A DNA stretch of 64,000 nucleotides from Polyangiaceae bacterium (GCA_016933275.1 JAFGBI010000108.1:1-64000); one strand, 5' to 3'. Numbered from the stretch's first letter, positions 7,078 through 17,261 are shown. Made by a program: numbers and translations. Notes: generated by a model from the letters alone, not told the origin.

Positions 7078-8975
7078 TTTGCCCGCTCCACGGCCCGCCG
7101 CACTGCACGGCGGAGCTCCACGAGATCCAGGGGCTTCTCGAGGCGATCGTTCCGCACCTTCGCGAGAAACTCGGCAGAGCGCGGCGTGAAGGCCCCACCC
7201 GTCATGAAGATGACGCGCTCTTCGACCCCCGGGCGGTCGCGCTCCAGCTCGCCGTACAGATCGACGCCACTCATGCCCGGCATCAGGAGATCACAGAGCA
7301 GCACGTCGAAATCCGGCCCCTGCCGGACCAGGGCCAAGGCCTGAGTGGCGCTGGTAGCTACCTCGACCTCGAAATCGTCCGCGAGCAGACGCTGCAGAAC
7401 CTCCGCCACGGGAAGGTCATCGTCGATGACGAGGACCCGCGCGCGACGGGCGGAGGTCGCGACGGGTGGAGGCGGCGTTGGAATCTCCTCCACCGCCTCG
7501 ACGGACATCGCAGCAAGCTTTACCCGGAAGGTGGTCCCGCGCCCCGGCTGGCTCTCGACGCTGATAGTGCCACCCAGCGCCGCGACGATGCTGAAGCAGA
7601 TCGGGAGCCCGAGCCCGGTGCCGACACCCACCGGCTTGGTGGTGAAGAACGGGTCGAAGACGCGGTCGATGAGGTCGGGGGAGATCCCCACTCCGTTGTC
7701 GCTCACCTCCGCCGTCACCCGTCCCGGCTCGCCGGGAGCAACCCGCACGTGAAGCCGGTTCTGTGCCCGGCGGGCGGGGGGCAAAGCCTGGACGGCGTTG
7801 GTGATCAAGTTCAGGAACACCTGCTCCAGCCGCGCCGCGTCACCGCGGGCATGCGGCGCGGGCAGGTAGTCACGCACGACGGCCGCCGATCCCTCGATGT
7901 ACCGCGTGGCAACCTTCAGCGCCGACTCCATCACCCGAACCAGGTCGACGGGCCCCTCCTCGGTCTGGCGAGGCAGGGAGAAGTCCCGTAAGTCGCGCAC
8001 GATGCTGCGCACGCGATCGGCACCGTGACGGGCCTCGTCGAGGCGACCGCGAAGTCGTTCGAGCTGGTCCGGATGACGGGCCAGCTTGGGAAGCTCTCGG
8101 ACGATGTACTGGAGGTTCAAGAGGACGTATGCGAGGGGATTGTTGATCTCGTGGGCAATCCCAGCCGCCAGCGTCCCCACCGCCGAGATGCGATCGGCGT
8201 GGATCGACTCGACCCACGCCTCGCGTCGACGCGAGAGGTCGCGCCCAATGGCAAGGAGCGCTGGCCTTCCCTCCCACTGGGTGGGCATGCTGACCACCTC
8301 CACCGGGACTGGTGTCCCGTCGGTCCGGAGGAAGCGGATCTCGGCCGGCGGGTTCCAGCGGGCCGAGGTCATCACCACCTCCACCCGCTTCGCCACGTTG
8401 GGGAGGTCGTCTGGGTGAACCCGCGCCGAGAAGGGGGTGCCGAGCGCCTCCTCGAGGGCCTGGTGCCCGCCGATCTCCAGAGCCGCATGGTTCGCGTAGA
8501 CGAGGCGGCCGTCCTGGACGATGACGATCGCATCCGGGGCAGCCTCGAGCAGATCGCGGAAACGGCGGTCGGACTGCTGCAACGCGAGCTCGATGGCCTG
8601 TGGGTTCTGCGTGCGGGAGAAGCATCGAACCACGATGGGCTCGCCGTCGAGGTGGGCACGGCGAAACGCCGCGCGAACTCGGATCGGCGAACCGGAATAC
8701 GCGACCAAAGCGGCGTCGAACACTCGCGGCGAAGCCCCGTTCTCCCCGCCGAGCAATCCCTCCAAGGCCCAAACCGCCTCGGGAGGCAGACCGTTCTCCA
8801 CCGGGAGGTCGAGGAGCACCGACCGAGTCGTGCCCAGTAGCTCCGCGAGGGGATCGTTGGCCCAGATCCGGACGATCCGCCCCTGGCGGCGAGCGAGGAA
8901 GTCTACGCCGACGCCCGCCGAGGCGAGGGTGGCCAGCGTCGAGGAAACGGAGAGGTGCCAGGAGGGGTGGTGCAC
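7074..8975 (-). CDS. PAS hybrid histidine kinase with C-terminal receiver
   Basis: About 633 aa from a GTG at 8975. An in-frame start at 9143 would overlap the divergent redoxin gene and adds residues with no domain character. There is no transmembrane segment, so it is likely cytoplasmic. Order: an N-terminal PAS-like region, a PAS domain (about 140-250), the HisKA box AAGIAHEINNPLAY with phosphoacceptor His near 275, a HATPase domain (N box LNLITNAVQAL, G1 DNGVGIS, G2 GTGLGLPI), and a receiver domain with IDDD and phosphoacceptor Asp in LLCDLLMPG (about 562). No output regulator is adjacent. Its stop overlaps ttcA by 4 nt. The signal sensed is unknown. Confidence 0.88.
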   Translation of the reverse strand: MHHPSWHLSVSSTLATLASAGVGVDFLARRQGRIVRIWANDPLAELLGTTRSVLLDLPVENGLPPEAVWALEGLLGGENGASPRVFDAALVAYSGSPIRVRAAFRRAHLDGEPIVVRCFSRTQNPQAIELALQQSDRRFRDLLEAAPDAIVIVQDGRLVYANHAALEIGGHQALEEALGTPFSARVHPDDLPNVAKRVEVVMTSARWNPPAEIRFLRTDGTPVPVEVVSMPTQWEGRPALLAIGRDLSRRREAWVESIHADRISAVGTLAAGIAHEINNPLAYVLLNLQYIVRELPKLARHPDQLERLRGRLDEARHGADRVRSIVRDLRDFSLPRQTEEGPVDLVRVMESALKVATRYIEGSAAVVRDYLPAPHARGDAARLEQVFLNLITNAVQALPPARRAQNRLHVRVAPGEPGRVTAEVSDNGVGISPDLIDRVFDPFFTTKPVGVGTGLGLPICFSIVAALGGTISVESQPGRGTTFRVKLAAMSVEAVEEIPTPPPPVATSARRARVLVIDDDLPVAEVLQRLLADDFEVEVATSATQALALVRQGPDFDVLLCDLLMPGMSGVDLYGELERDRPGVEERVIFMTGGAFTPRSAEFLAKVRNDRLEKPLDLVELRRAVRRAVERAK

Positions 8976-9090
8976 GGGTCGATGGAACGGACCGGAACGC
9001 GGGCCGGGACCCGAGGGTACGCTGCCCGCCGGCCATTCGCCAACCAGGAACCGGCGTGAGGTCGAGCCGGGGGAGTGGTACGACCTGGCG

Positions 9091-9753
9091 GTGCGCGCGC
9101 TGAAGCTGGCAGAGTACGCCTTCGTCCTGGTGGCTGCCGTCACCGTCTATCGGTTCGTCAAGGTGGCGGTATCCGCTGAACAGAAGCGCGTGTGCGCGCC
9201 CCTTTGCGCCCTCGGTCCCGCGTACGCCGGGACCAACCGGACGGCGCCAGACTTCGACCTGCCGAGTCTCCATGGCACGCGGGTGAGGTTGTCGGACTAC
9301 CGAGGTCGGGTCGTGGTCCTCAATTTCTGGACGCGGACTTGCCGGCCCTGCCGCGAGGAGCTCCCGTCCCTGGCGCTCCTCGCCGACTCCGCCGAAGCCC
9401 GCGGCATCACCGTCGTGACCGTGGCGACCGACGACGAACCAGCACAGATCGAGGAGGTCTTGCGCGCGCTCCTCGGACGTCCTGCTCCGTTCGTCGTGGC
9501 GCACGACCCGGATGGAGCGGTGGTCACGGGTAGGTACGGCACGCGCCTCTACCCCGAGACATGGGTCATCGATCCGCACGGCGTCATTCGAGCGCGTTTC
9601 GACGGTGCCCGGGACTGGAGTGATCCGATGGTCACGGAGCTCCTGAGCGTGTCGGCAGAGCGGCTACGTTGTGGCGCTGGTTTCGCCAGTGGACTCGTCA
9701 CGAGCGGACCCCGCTGGGCCTGCGGCGAGGTCACCCCGACGAACCAGGAGTGA
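9091..9753 (+). CDS. Membrane-anchored TlpA/ResA-like thiol-disulfide oxidoreductase
   Basis: 220 aa from GTG at 9091. An N-terminal hydrophobic helix (about 7-24) anchors a periplasmic thioredoxin-fold domain. The core runs APDFDLPSLHGTRVRLSDYRG, then VVLNFWTRTCRPCREELP, with the redox pair C84-x-x-C87. The cis-Pro region is LYPETWVID. The family reduces or oxidises periplasmic disulfides, for example in cytochrome c maturation, but no ccm gene is nearby. The end carries two further cysteines (RCGAG and WACGE). It is divergent from the histidine kinase gene with 115 bp between the chosen starts. Confidence 0.85.
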   Translation: MRALKLAEYAFVLVAAVTVYRFVKVAVSAEQKRVCAPLCALGPAYAGTNRTAPDFDLPSLHGTRVRLSDYRGRVVVLNFWTRTCRPCREELPSLALLADSAEARGITVVTVATDDEPAQIEEVLRALLGRPAPFVVAHDPDGAVVTGRYGTRLYPETWVIDPHGVIRARFDGARDWSDPMVTELLSVSAERLRCGAGFASGLVTSGPRWACGEVTPTNQE

Positions 9754-9944
9754 CCTCTGTACTACCGACACAGCGGCCTTACGCAGCTGAAGTGTCAGTC
9801 CGAACTCCTCCTCCGGGGGCATCCCGCTCGTCTACCGGTAGACCGCGCATGCCAGCTGGTCCGCCAACTTGAACGCCATGAGCTTGCTGAAATCGCGCGT
9901 CAGTCCAACCGTCTACGGCCTAAGGCCTGGCCCTCCCTTTGGTT

Positions 9945-9959
9945 GCAGCCGAAGGCTGC
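9945..9959 (-). terminator. Short hairpin just after the tamB-like gene
   Basis: gcagcc (9945-9950) and ggctgc (9954-9959) form a 6-bp perfect stem with a 3-nt loop. It lies 8 nt past the tamB-like stop on the minus strand, in the convergent gap with the redoxin gene. No U tract is visible. Confidence 0.35.
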
Positions 9960-9966
9960 GCTGTCG

Positions 9967-12900
9967 TCACTCGAACTCGAGCCGCCACCGCACATCGGCA
10001 CCCAGGTTTCCGAGCGAGGACGTCGATATGTCGTTGACGTTGTCGTACGACGCTTCGACGCTGACCTTGTTCCCAACCTCCCACTCGAGGTTCGACCGCA
10101 CCTCGCGAGAGTCAGACAAGCCGCTGGTGACGTTCGCACGGATGCGATCGGCCAGGCGCTTGCCTATGGTGACCGTCGGTTCGGTGCGGCCGGTCCGCGA
10201 TGAGTAGGCGCTACCGAACCGGAAGTCGTCGATCACCGTCACCGCCTCCTTCACGGCACGATCCGCGCCGGTGATCGTGCCCAAGGCCTCCAGCGCCACG
10301 CTGCCGCCGACGCTGGCGCCTTTGGCCTGGTCGAGCTCGGCTCGGGTAATCCCCACCGTGAGCAAGAGGAAGATATCGTCTTGCGCGAGCGCTGGCTGAC
10401 TCGAAAGGTCAATCTTCAGTGCCTCGGCATCGCCGTGGGCGTGTAGCGTGATGAGCCACCGCCCAGCAGAAGCGACGGTGCTAGAAGCCACCTCGCCACT
10501 CGCGCTGCTCGCACCCGCATTCCCTGCCTGGGAGTACCGCCGGTACTCGGTCACCGCGGTGATGTCCACGACGGGAGCGACCTCACTCCGGTCCTCGAAG
10601 CGGACGACACCATCCTCTATCTCGAATTCGTGCTGCCGCAACTGGATGCGCCCGCCACGCGCGATCCGCACCTCGCCCGAGGCGCCGAACCGCTGGTTGC
10701 TCCCCGCCACTCGGAGCCCCTCCGGCGGGAGCTCGAGGCTCGCCTCGACCAGGTTGTTGCTGATCTCGAGCGGCCGCTGAGACCGAACACGGAGGTCGAA
10801 ATCGACGAAATCGCCATCGGGATCATAGGTGTCCACCACGGTGCGGCGCCCACGCTGCGCGAGCGACGCGATGTCGGCGGACATGGTGATCGGTCGCGAA
10901 TACTCGAAGGAGCGGATGGCTAGATCGCCGGTGAGTCGGGGCAACGGTGAGGGGACAGCCTTGGTCGGCGCCGCGTAGGTGGCGATGAGATCGGCGTCGA
11001 GGATCGACTGTACGCCATCCGCCGGTGCCAGAGCGAGCTCACGGAGCTCCACCTCGAGCCGCGCATCGCCCAAGGTCAACCCGCGCAGTGGCACACCGCC
11101 AGCGAGATGGACGGTCCCGGTCCCCACGCGCGCCAGCCCGCGCTCAACCCGAATCTCGGTGGGCTCCACCGCCACCACCACATCGACGTCCGTGAGCGGC
11201 GCGGGAAGCCCCTCTGCCACGATCTCCTGGGCCTTGACGGAGAATCCGCCGGCATACCGAGGCGCGTCGAACGGACCGGATACCCGGAAGCCACCTCGGA
11301 GGCTCCCGGTCGCTCGCTCCACGGCCGGCACCACGGAAGCAACCATCGCCAGATCGAGCGGCCGCAGAGCGATGTCCGCGGCGACCTCGGGTGACACCGC
11401 CAGCCCCGTGACCTCGCCGCCGACGTCGAAGACCAGCGTCGGCGCGCCCGGAGCGGAGGCAGCGAGGCTCAATTCGGCGACCGCGAGGGTTCCCCCGCTC
11501 AGCGTGATGGGGCCCGATCCCGGGAGCATCCGCAGCGCGATACCGGAGCGGGAAACCTCCAGACCGGTGATGGCTAGCCGGGCGCTCCCGCGGGCAGGGT
11601 CAGCGAGCTTCACGCGCTCGATGTCGAGTCGGCCAGTGAGCCTGCCGTCGGGTCTTGCGTCCGCGACGGCGATCGACGTGCTGAGTTGGGCAAGAGCGCC
11701 GAGGTCGAGGTCCCGAGCTTCTACGGTCCCCACCAGCTCCTTGAATCGCTGCCGCGACAGGTCGAGGTTGACTAGGCGGATCTGGCCCCCGAAAAGCTCG
11801 CCGTTGGTGCGATACGTCCCCTCGCTCGGATCCTGTTCGTACTCGGCCTGGTCGAACGGAGTCGGTATCGGCTGACCGCACTTCGTGGCGCCGAGGGAAC
11901 GGAGGATCCGCCGGCTCGGCTCGAGACGGACGAAGAGGTGGGAGGGAGGGAAGGTCGCCGTGCCAATACGGGTGGGCGAGAGTGTGATCTCACTGTCAAA
12001 CCCCAGATGATCGATGCTGCCCTGGAGCTCGACGACGGCGCCCGCACGCGTGTCTGCCAACGCACCCAATGCACCGAGGGTCTGGATCTTCGATGATGGG
12101 AGCCCGGTCGCCACGACGTTGCCGGCGAGGTTGGCGCCAGGCGTCATGTGCAGCGAGCCGATGACGACGCCAGGACCCTTGCTGAGGGTGAAGCTCGGAA
12201 CGTCGAGCCTCACCCCACGATAGCTCGCGTCCCGATCCGCCCAGTCCAGATCGAAGGCCGCCCGGCCGCCGTCGAAGACCTCGCCGTAGATGCTGGCGGC
12301 GTTCACCTCGGCCTGACCCCTTACGCGCAGGTCACCGAGCCCGCAGCGATCGTTGGGCCCGCCTAGGTCGTAGTGCACCTCCGCGTCGACCCGACCGTGG
12401 CCGTTGATGTCAGAGAATCGGGGATCCTGGTCGAAGTGGAACATGTGGAAGAAGTCCCGGACCTCGAGGTGCGGGCTCTGGATCGCCGCGTCGATGATGA
12501 CGGCGCCTTTGCGATCGAAGTCGAGCCGCGCGGCGCTAGCCCCGTAGCGGGTCGCGCCCTTCTTCGCGCTGACGTTGGTGAAGTCGACGCGAAGCGGAAC
12601 GAAGCGAACATCGCTCCGCTCGATGTCGCCGAGGGGAAACCCGCCGAATTCGAAGCCCGCGATGGCAAGATCGCCGGTGAGCACTGGACTTCGGGAGATC
12701 CCCGCCATCTCGACCTGTAACGTCGCCTTGCCGGCCCAGGGAATGCCGGCGATCGGCGTGATGTCGCCGAGGTCGAGCTCGGATCGAGGGACCTCGATGC
12801 GAATCAGGTTCTGGAAGCCGATCGAGACGAGCCCCACTTGGACCGCGGTCTTCCCGAAATGCGCCGCCGAGTCGTAAAACTCGAGCGCATCCTTGCGAAT

Positions 12901-14418
12901 CCCGATGTGCCCATCGATCGTCGCCGATGAGACGGCGATCATGGGGCGCTTGTTGGCGTCGTGGACACCGCGATCGTACACGGCGAAGTTCGAGGTCCGA
13001 GCCCGCAGCTTGCCGTCGATGTGAAGCGGACGGAACGTGCCCTTGAGGTCATAGCAGCGGGTGCGGTCGAGGTCCCACTGGACGATGGTGTTCTTCGCGA
13101 CGCCGAGGTCGCGCATCAGGGAGGGGAAGGGCACGTCCGCCATCGCCACCTCCTCGGCGGAGATGGTGCCTCCCGGCGCGAAGGGCGCGATCTCGACGCC
13201 TTCGACGTCGACCTTGCCGTCGGCGAACACCATCGCAAGCCGCGGGATTCGGATCTGGTCGCGGACGAGGTCGACCTCCACCTCGAGATCGCGGGCGAGC
13301 TCGTAGTGGCGAAACCCGAGCCCCCCGCCGCGGACTTTGCCGTGAAACTCCGGCAGCCGCGAGGTCCCGTCGTACCGCAGGTCGCCACTCAGTCCGACCC
13401 ACCCACGAACGGGCCACGTCTTGGCGAAGCGGTTGGTGAGACTCGCGGGAGCGCGAACGAAGAGGCGACCTCCGATCGTAGGAGACTTGCCCTCCCGACG
13501 AGCTACGGCGAGCTGGGACACCCGTAGAGCGACCTGCTGCCCCTCGTTGGTGGCGGCGGCCGCCGTGCAACGCGGCCGCGTACCACGCAGGGGATCCGCA
13601 TCCGCCCAGCCCAACAACGAGAGGCGCCGCAGAAGCAGCTCCCCGCGCCCGGCCTCGAGCCGCAGATCCACCCGGCAGATCACGTCTTCGTCCACCGCCA
13701 TCCGGGAAGCGGCGGGAGGAGGGGGCGCCGGCGTCTCCAACGCAGTCCCCGTCTGCCAGTTGGGCAGCGACGGTTCGCGAATGGGCCGGGTTCGTTCGAT
13801 CGTTGCCTCCGAACCGCGCAGGGCTACCTCGAACCGGGGACCGTCCTCTGCGAAGACGTCGATGTCAGTGCTGCCGGTATCGACGCGAGTACCGTCGACG
13901 TCGAGCTCGAAGCGCCCATCGGTGATGGCAACGGACGCGAACGCAGCGCGGGTCATGGGCTGACCAGCGCTCTGGTTGCCGTTGGGAAGCCGATAGGCGA
14001 GGTTCGTGACCCTGCCCTTTCTTATGACGAGGCGTCCTCGCGGCGACTCGATCTCGATGTCGCCAGCGTGCAACCGTCCCGAGAGCAGCGCGAAGACCCT
14101 CGGAACGATGGTGATGCGCGTGGCCGTGAGTGCCGGGGAACCCCCGTCGATCGCTGGAACCACCAGGTCCACGAGGGCAATTTCGGCCGGAAACAGCCGC
14201 ATCTCGACGTGGTAGGTGGCAGAAACCCCCAGCTGCTCGGCGAGCAGCCGAGCGGTTTCCCCCGCTGCCCAGTCCCGTACGGGGCGGGAATGGAGGAGTA
14301 GACTGGTCAAGAGTGGGAGGGCGCCAATGGCCGCGAAGAGAGCGCAGAGGAGCTGGGCGACGCGACGGCCCCATGGCCGGCGCGTTCGTGATGCGACGGT
14401 CCTCCTTTGGCCGGCCAT
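9967..14418 (-). CDS. tamB: TamB/AsmA-like giant envelope protein
   Basis: 1483 aa with an N-terminal membrane anchor (about 18-42) followed by a very long repetitive beta-strand-rich periplasmic part, in the AsmA/TamB manner. Such proteins form hydrophobic grooves that bridge the inner and outer membranes and move phospholipid or assist outer membrane protein insertion. The C-terminal 350 residues match the TamB (DUF490) domain pattern: LEISNNLVEASLEL, a conserved GEVRIARGGRIQLRQ strand, QDDIFLLLTVGITRAEL, then the paired strands ending RWRLEFE. No tamA/BamA-type gene is adjacent. The radical SAM gene lies 34 bp upstream on the same strand. Assignment to the superfamily is firm; orthology to E. 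coli TamB is inferred. Confidence 0.85.
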   Translation of the reverse strand: MAGQRRTVASRTRRPWGRRVAQLLCALFAAIGALPLLTSLLLHSRPVRDWAAGETARLLAEQLGVSATYHVEMRLFPAEIALVDLVVPAIDGGSPALTATRITIVPRVFALLSGRLHAGDIEIESPRGRLVIRKGRVTNLAYRLPNGNQSAGQPMTRAAFASVAITDGRFELDVDGTRVDTGSTDIDVFAEDGPRFEVALRGSEATIERTRPIREPSLPNWQTGTALETPAPPPPAASRMAVDEDVICRVDLRLEAGRGELLLRRLSLLGWADADPLRGTRPRCTAAAATNEGQQVALRVSQLAVARREGKSPTIGGRLFVRAPASLTNRFAKTWPVRGWVGLSGDLRYDGTSRLPEFHGKVRGGGLGFRHYELARDLEVEVDLVRDQIRIPRLAMVFADGKVDVEGVEIAPFAPGGTISAEEVAMADVPFPSLMRDLGVAKNTIVQWDLDRTRCYDLKGTFRPLHIDGKLRARTSNFAVYDRGVHDANKRPMIAVSSATIDGHIGIRKDALEFYDSAAHFGKTAVQVGLVSIGFQNLIRIEVPRSELDLGDITPIAGIPWAGKATLQVEMAGISRSPVLTGDLAIAGFEFGGFPLGDIERSDVRFVPLRVDFTNVSAKKGATRYGASAARLDFDRKGAVIIDAAIQSPHLEVRDFFHMFHFDQDPRFSDINGHGRVDAEVHYDLGGPNDRCGLGDLRVRGQAEVNAASIYGEVFDGGRAAFDLDWADRDASYRGVRLDVPSFTLSKGPGVVIGSLHMTPGANLAGNVVATGLPSSKIQTLGALGALADTRAGAVVELQGSIDHLGFDSEITLSPTRIGTATFPPSHLFVRLEPSRRILRSLGATKCGQPIPTPFDQAEYEQDPSEGTYRTNGELFGGQIRLVNLDLSRQRFKELVGTVEARDLDLGALAQLSTSIAVADARPDGRLTGRLDIERVKLADPARGSARLAITGLEVSRSGIALRMLPGSGPITLSGGTLAVAELSLAASAPGAPTLVFDVGGEVTGLAVSPEVAADIALRPLDLAMVASVVPAVERATGSLRGGFRVSGPFDAPRYAGGFSVKAQEIVAEGLPAPLTDVDVVVAVEPTEIRVERGLARVGTGTVHLAGGVPLRGLTLGDARLEVELRELALAPADGVQSILDADLIATYAAPTKAVPSPLPRLTGDLAIRSFEYSRPITMSADIASLAQRGRRTVVDTYDPDGDFVDFDLRVRSQRPLEISNNLVEASLELPPEGLRVAGSNQRFGASGEVRIARGGRIQLRQHEFEIEDGVVRFEDRSEVAPVVDITAVTEYRRYSQAGNAGASSASGEVASSTVASAGRWLITLHAHGDAEALKIDLSSQPALAQDDIFLLLTVGITRAELDQAKGASVGGSVALEALGTITGADRAVKEAVTVIDDFRFGSAYSSRTGRTEPTVTIGKRLADRIRANVTSGLSDSREVRSNLEWEVGNKVSVEASYDNVNDISTSSLGNLGADVRWRLEFE

Positions 14419-14452
14419 GAGGGTCTATCGTGGAGCTCCCGCGGCCATACGT

Positions 14453-16000
14453 CTACCTACGGGCCCGCCCCTGAGACCCTGCCATTGCCGAATCGACCCA
14501 GGTCGATTTCGGCGGCCCCGGGTTCGCGCGGGGAATCGGCTGGTCTGGGTGGTGACCCAGGCGGGCCAACTCGCGGCGAAAATCGGCGAATCGCCCCCCG
14601 CTCCGCACCGCCGCACAAAGGGCCAGTCCCTCGGCACGTCCACCCTGCGCCAGCACATGCTCGACCCAAGCCCACCGCGCACTGGCGGCCCGGATGTCGG
14701 CACGGCCTCCGAGCCCACGGCGAAGCCGGGCGAGGCGTCTTTCCACGACCCCAACCCCAGCGAAGGGCGCACCGTCGAGCGGAGTGTTGCGCTTGGCGCA
14801 GAAGGGCGCGATTCCGAGCGCCACGGGGATGGTGTGGCTAAGCTCGGTGACGAAGCTCGCACATTCGTCGAGATCCTCGGTGGACTCCCCGGGTAACCCC
14901 ACCATGAGGTATAGCTTCAGTCGATCCATTCCGTGCCGCCGCGCCGTCTCGGCGGCGGCGCGATAGTGCCGCTCGTAGCCGCGGCGATCGACGAGCCCTC
15001 GCAATCGCTCGCTCGCCCCGTCGAGGGCGGTGGTGAGGGTCCGGTGGCCGGCGCGACACAGCGCTGCGACCAGCGGATCCCGGACCTTGTCGGGGCGCAG
15101 GCTGCTGAGCCCGACCTCGCAACCACGATCCGCAAGGGCATCTACCAGATCCACGATCCGCGGGTGGTCGCTCACGGCGGCCCCGACGAGGCCGACTCGA
15201 CGGGCGTCCGGCGGGACGACCTCGAGCGTACGCTCGACGGGGAGGATGCGCATCCCGCCGTTCGTCGACCGCCGCATCACGCAGTAGGTGCAGCCCCGGG
15301 AGCAGCCCCGCTCGGGCTCGACCAGGAACATGTCTCTGAGCTCGGTGTGCGGGGTGCGGATCACGCTGTGGGCTGGGAGGTCCCCAGGATCCGCGGCCGC
15401 GATCGGGGGCAGGTCATCGCCGCCCAGAGCCGGCACGAAGATGTGGGGTGCCGTGGCCAGCCTCGCGAGCGCCGCCCGACGGTCGGGGGCACTGCGCAGG
15501 TGTTCGATGACCGCCGCGAGCACCCCCTCCCCTTCCCCCATCACGATGGCGTCGACGAACGGGGCGAGCGGCAGCGGGTTCGAGAAGGTGAGCGGACCAC
15601 CCGCGATCACCAGGGGCATCCCCGGACTGGGATCCGAGCGGAGCGCACCGAGGCGCGCGGCGTCGAGCAAGCGCACGAGTCCCACGAGCTCGAGCTCGTA
15701 GGCGACGCTCGCCGCCACCAGGTCGAAATCGCCGAGGGGGGTGAGGGTCTCGTAGCTTACCGGCACCTCGAGCAGGGCACCCGACTCAGCCGCTCGGTCG
15801 GGCAGGAAGACCCGTTCGCATGCCACCCCGTCCATCCCTTGGAGCAGCCGGTAGATCGTCTGATAGCCGAGCGAGCTCATCCCGACGACGTAAGGCGAGG
15901 GATAGAGGAGCGCGACCCGATAGGGCGCCACCTTCTCGATCCGGCCCTGTTCGGCCGCGAGGCGCTCCCGGATGGTGTGGAAGGTTCGCTCGGAAACCAA
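14453..16000 (-). CDS. B12-binding-type radical SAM protein
   Basis: About 515 aa using a TTG at 16000, where family similarity begins; a GTG at 16102 is the alternative and adds 34 low-complexity residues. The N-terminal domain (VALLYPSPYVVGMSSLGYQT, then IAGGPLTFSNPLPLAPFVD) resembles the cobalamin-binding-like domain of this family, though a canonical DxHxxG is not evident. The radical SAM cluster motif is C233-x3-C237-x2-C240 (GCSRGCTYC), followed by GLSSLRPDKV and LYLMVGLPGESTEDL. The family is uncharacterised; substrates range over methylation and RNA modification. It may be transcribed with the tamB-like gene. Confidence 0.82.
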   Translation of the reverse strand: MVSERTFHTIRERLAAEQGRIEKVAPYRVALLYPSPYVVGMSSLGYQTIYRLLQGMDGVACERVFLPDRAAESGALLEVPVSYETLTPLGDFDLVAASVAYELELVGLVRLLDAARLGALRSDPSPGMPLVIAGGPLTFSNPLPLAPFVDAIVMGEGEGVLAAVIEHLRSAPDRRAALARLATAPHIFVPALGGDDLPPIAAADPGDLPAHSVIRTPHTELRDMFLVEPERGCSRGCTYCVMRRSTNGGMRILPVERTLEVVPPDARRVGLVGAAVSDHPRIVDLVDALADRGCEVGLSSLRPDKVRDPLVAALCRAGHRTLTTALDGASERLRGLVDRRGYERHYRAAAETARRHGMDRLKLYLMVGLPGESTEDLDECASFVTELSHTIPVALGIAPFCAKRNTPLDGAPFAGVGVVERRLARLRRGLGGRADIRAASARWAWVEHVLAQGGRAEGLALCAAVRSGGRFADFRRELARLGHHPDQPIPRANPGPPKSTWVDSAMAGSQGRARR

Positions 16001-16234
16001 CGGAGGCTGCGGATTAGCACGCGCGGACGATGAGTGGAGGATCGCGGAACCCAGCGGCGGAGTGCGGCGAGCGGGCTCCCCTCGCCTCCGGTCCGCTGCC
16101 ACCGGTCGCCAGGCCGAATCTGACGGATGGCGCGGACCGGCTCGACGACGTCACTCTTCGAGGCGGTGCGACGACCAGATCCCTGGAGTCTTTCCGTATG
16201 CATTCATGCCGATCCTCCTGCGTTCGCTCTCCAC

Positions 16235-16239
16235 AAGGA
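16235..16239 (+). promoter_or_regulatory. Ribosome binding site deciding the DUF4846 start
   Basis: aagga lies 8 nt before the ATG at 16248. A near-identical upstream start context (atgccgatcctc at 16206 and again at 16248) makes the choice ambiguous otherwise; only the second has this site. Confidence 0.6.
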
Positions 16240-16247
16240 CTTTGCCG

Positions 16248-17261
16248 ATGCCGATCCTCGCCCGACTACTGTGCGTGAGCGTTCTGGCGACGAGCGTTGC
16301 CTGCGAGCGGCCCGCTGGCCCCAGAACCGCGGGACCAACCAGCGGCAGCCCGCCGTCTTCCGAGCATCCAACGGCACCCGAGGCGGCTCCCCACATCCTC
16401 CATTCCTCTGCTGAGATCGGGGCGCCGAAGACCGCACCGCCCTCCTCCGCGTCCGCGGCTCGGTCGCTGACCTTGGCTCCCCTTGCCGAGAGGTATCCGT
16501 GGCTGACGGAGAAGGATGCGGACAACACCACAGCCCTGGATGCCCGCTTCGCGCCGCCAGTCGGGTTCAGCCGGATCTTGGTGCCAACGGGCAGCTTCGG
16601 CGCTTGGCTGCGCTCGCTGCCACTCGCGCCGGCCGACACGCCGGTGCGCGATTATCTCGGGAGCGTACGCTATCCGGTCCGAGAATCCCGGATCCTCGCG
16701 GTGTCCTCGCTCGATCTCAGCCCCGTAGATCTCCAGCAGTGCGCGGACACCGTGATCCGCCTGCACGCCGAGTGGCGATGGGCAGCGGGATACCGGGACC
16801 ACTCCTATCGTGCCGCTGCAGGCACGGAGCTGCCCTTCCAGCGCTTTGTCGCGGGTGAACGGGTCGTCGGGGACGGCCCGCGGTTGACCTGGCAGCGGGG
16901 TCGAGCGCGGCTGGCCGATCACGCTGCACTTCGCGCCTACCTCGACATGGTCTTCGCTTGGGCCAACACGGGGAGCCTGGCCCGTGACGCGAGGATCGTG
17001 CCGGCGAGCGAGATCCGCCCCGGCGATTTCTTCGTACTCCCCGGCAATCCCGGCCACGCCGTCCTCGTGCTCGATCTGGCGCGGAGCTCGGTTGGGGGGC
17101 TCCGCGCGCTGATCGGGCAAAGCTACATGCCGGCACAGAGTTTCTACGTCCTTCGCGGTCCTGACTCGGGGTGGTTCCCGCTCGATCCGCCCGCCAAGCT
17201 CCACACCCCCTTCTGGGTTCCCTTCCCCTGGAGCGCCCTGCGCCGCCTCGATCCCCCCTGA
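16248..17261 (+). CDS. DUF4846-family lipoprotein
   Basis: 337 aa. Starting at 16248 gives a compact lipoprotein signal ending in TSVAC, followed by a Ser/Pro/Ala-rich linker to about residue 70. The rest is the DUF4846 pattern: RFAPPVGFSRI, GSFGAWLRSLPLAP, DLQQCADTVIRLHAEWRW and the late IRPGDFFVLPGNPGHAVLVLD, which places a conserved His next to Gly. The family is extracellular and of unknown function. It is divergent from the radical SAM gene. A short G/C stem (ccgcg/cgcgg) follows shortly after the stop. Confidence 0.8.
   Translation: MPILARLLCVSVLATSVACERPAGPRTAGPTSGSPPSSEHPTAPEAAPHILHSSAEIGAPKTAPPSSASAARSLTLAPLAERYPWLTEKDADNTTALDARFAPPVGFSRILVPTGSFGAWLRSLPLAPADTPVRDYLGSVRYPVRESRILAVSSLDLSPVDLQQCADTVIRLHAEWRWAAGYRDHSYRAAAGTELPFQRFVAGERVVGDGPRLTWQRGRARLADHAALRAYLDMVFAWANTGSLARDARIVPASEIRPGDFFVLPGNPGHAVLVLDLARSSVGGLRALIGQSYMPAQSFYVLRGPDSGWFPLDPPAKLHTPFWVPFPWSALRRLDPP

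Noticed and set aside
9833-9844. 12-bp palindrome tctaccggtaga
   Set aside because: Could be an operator, but it lies in a convergent gap with no promoter role.
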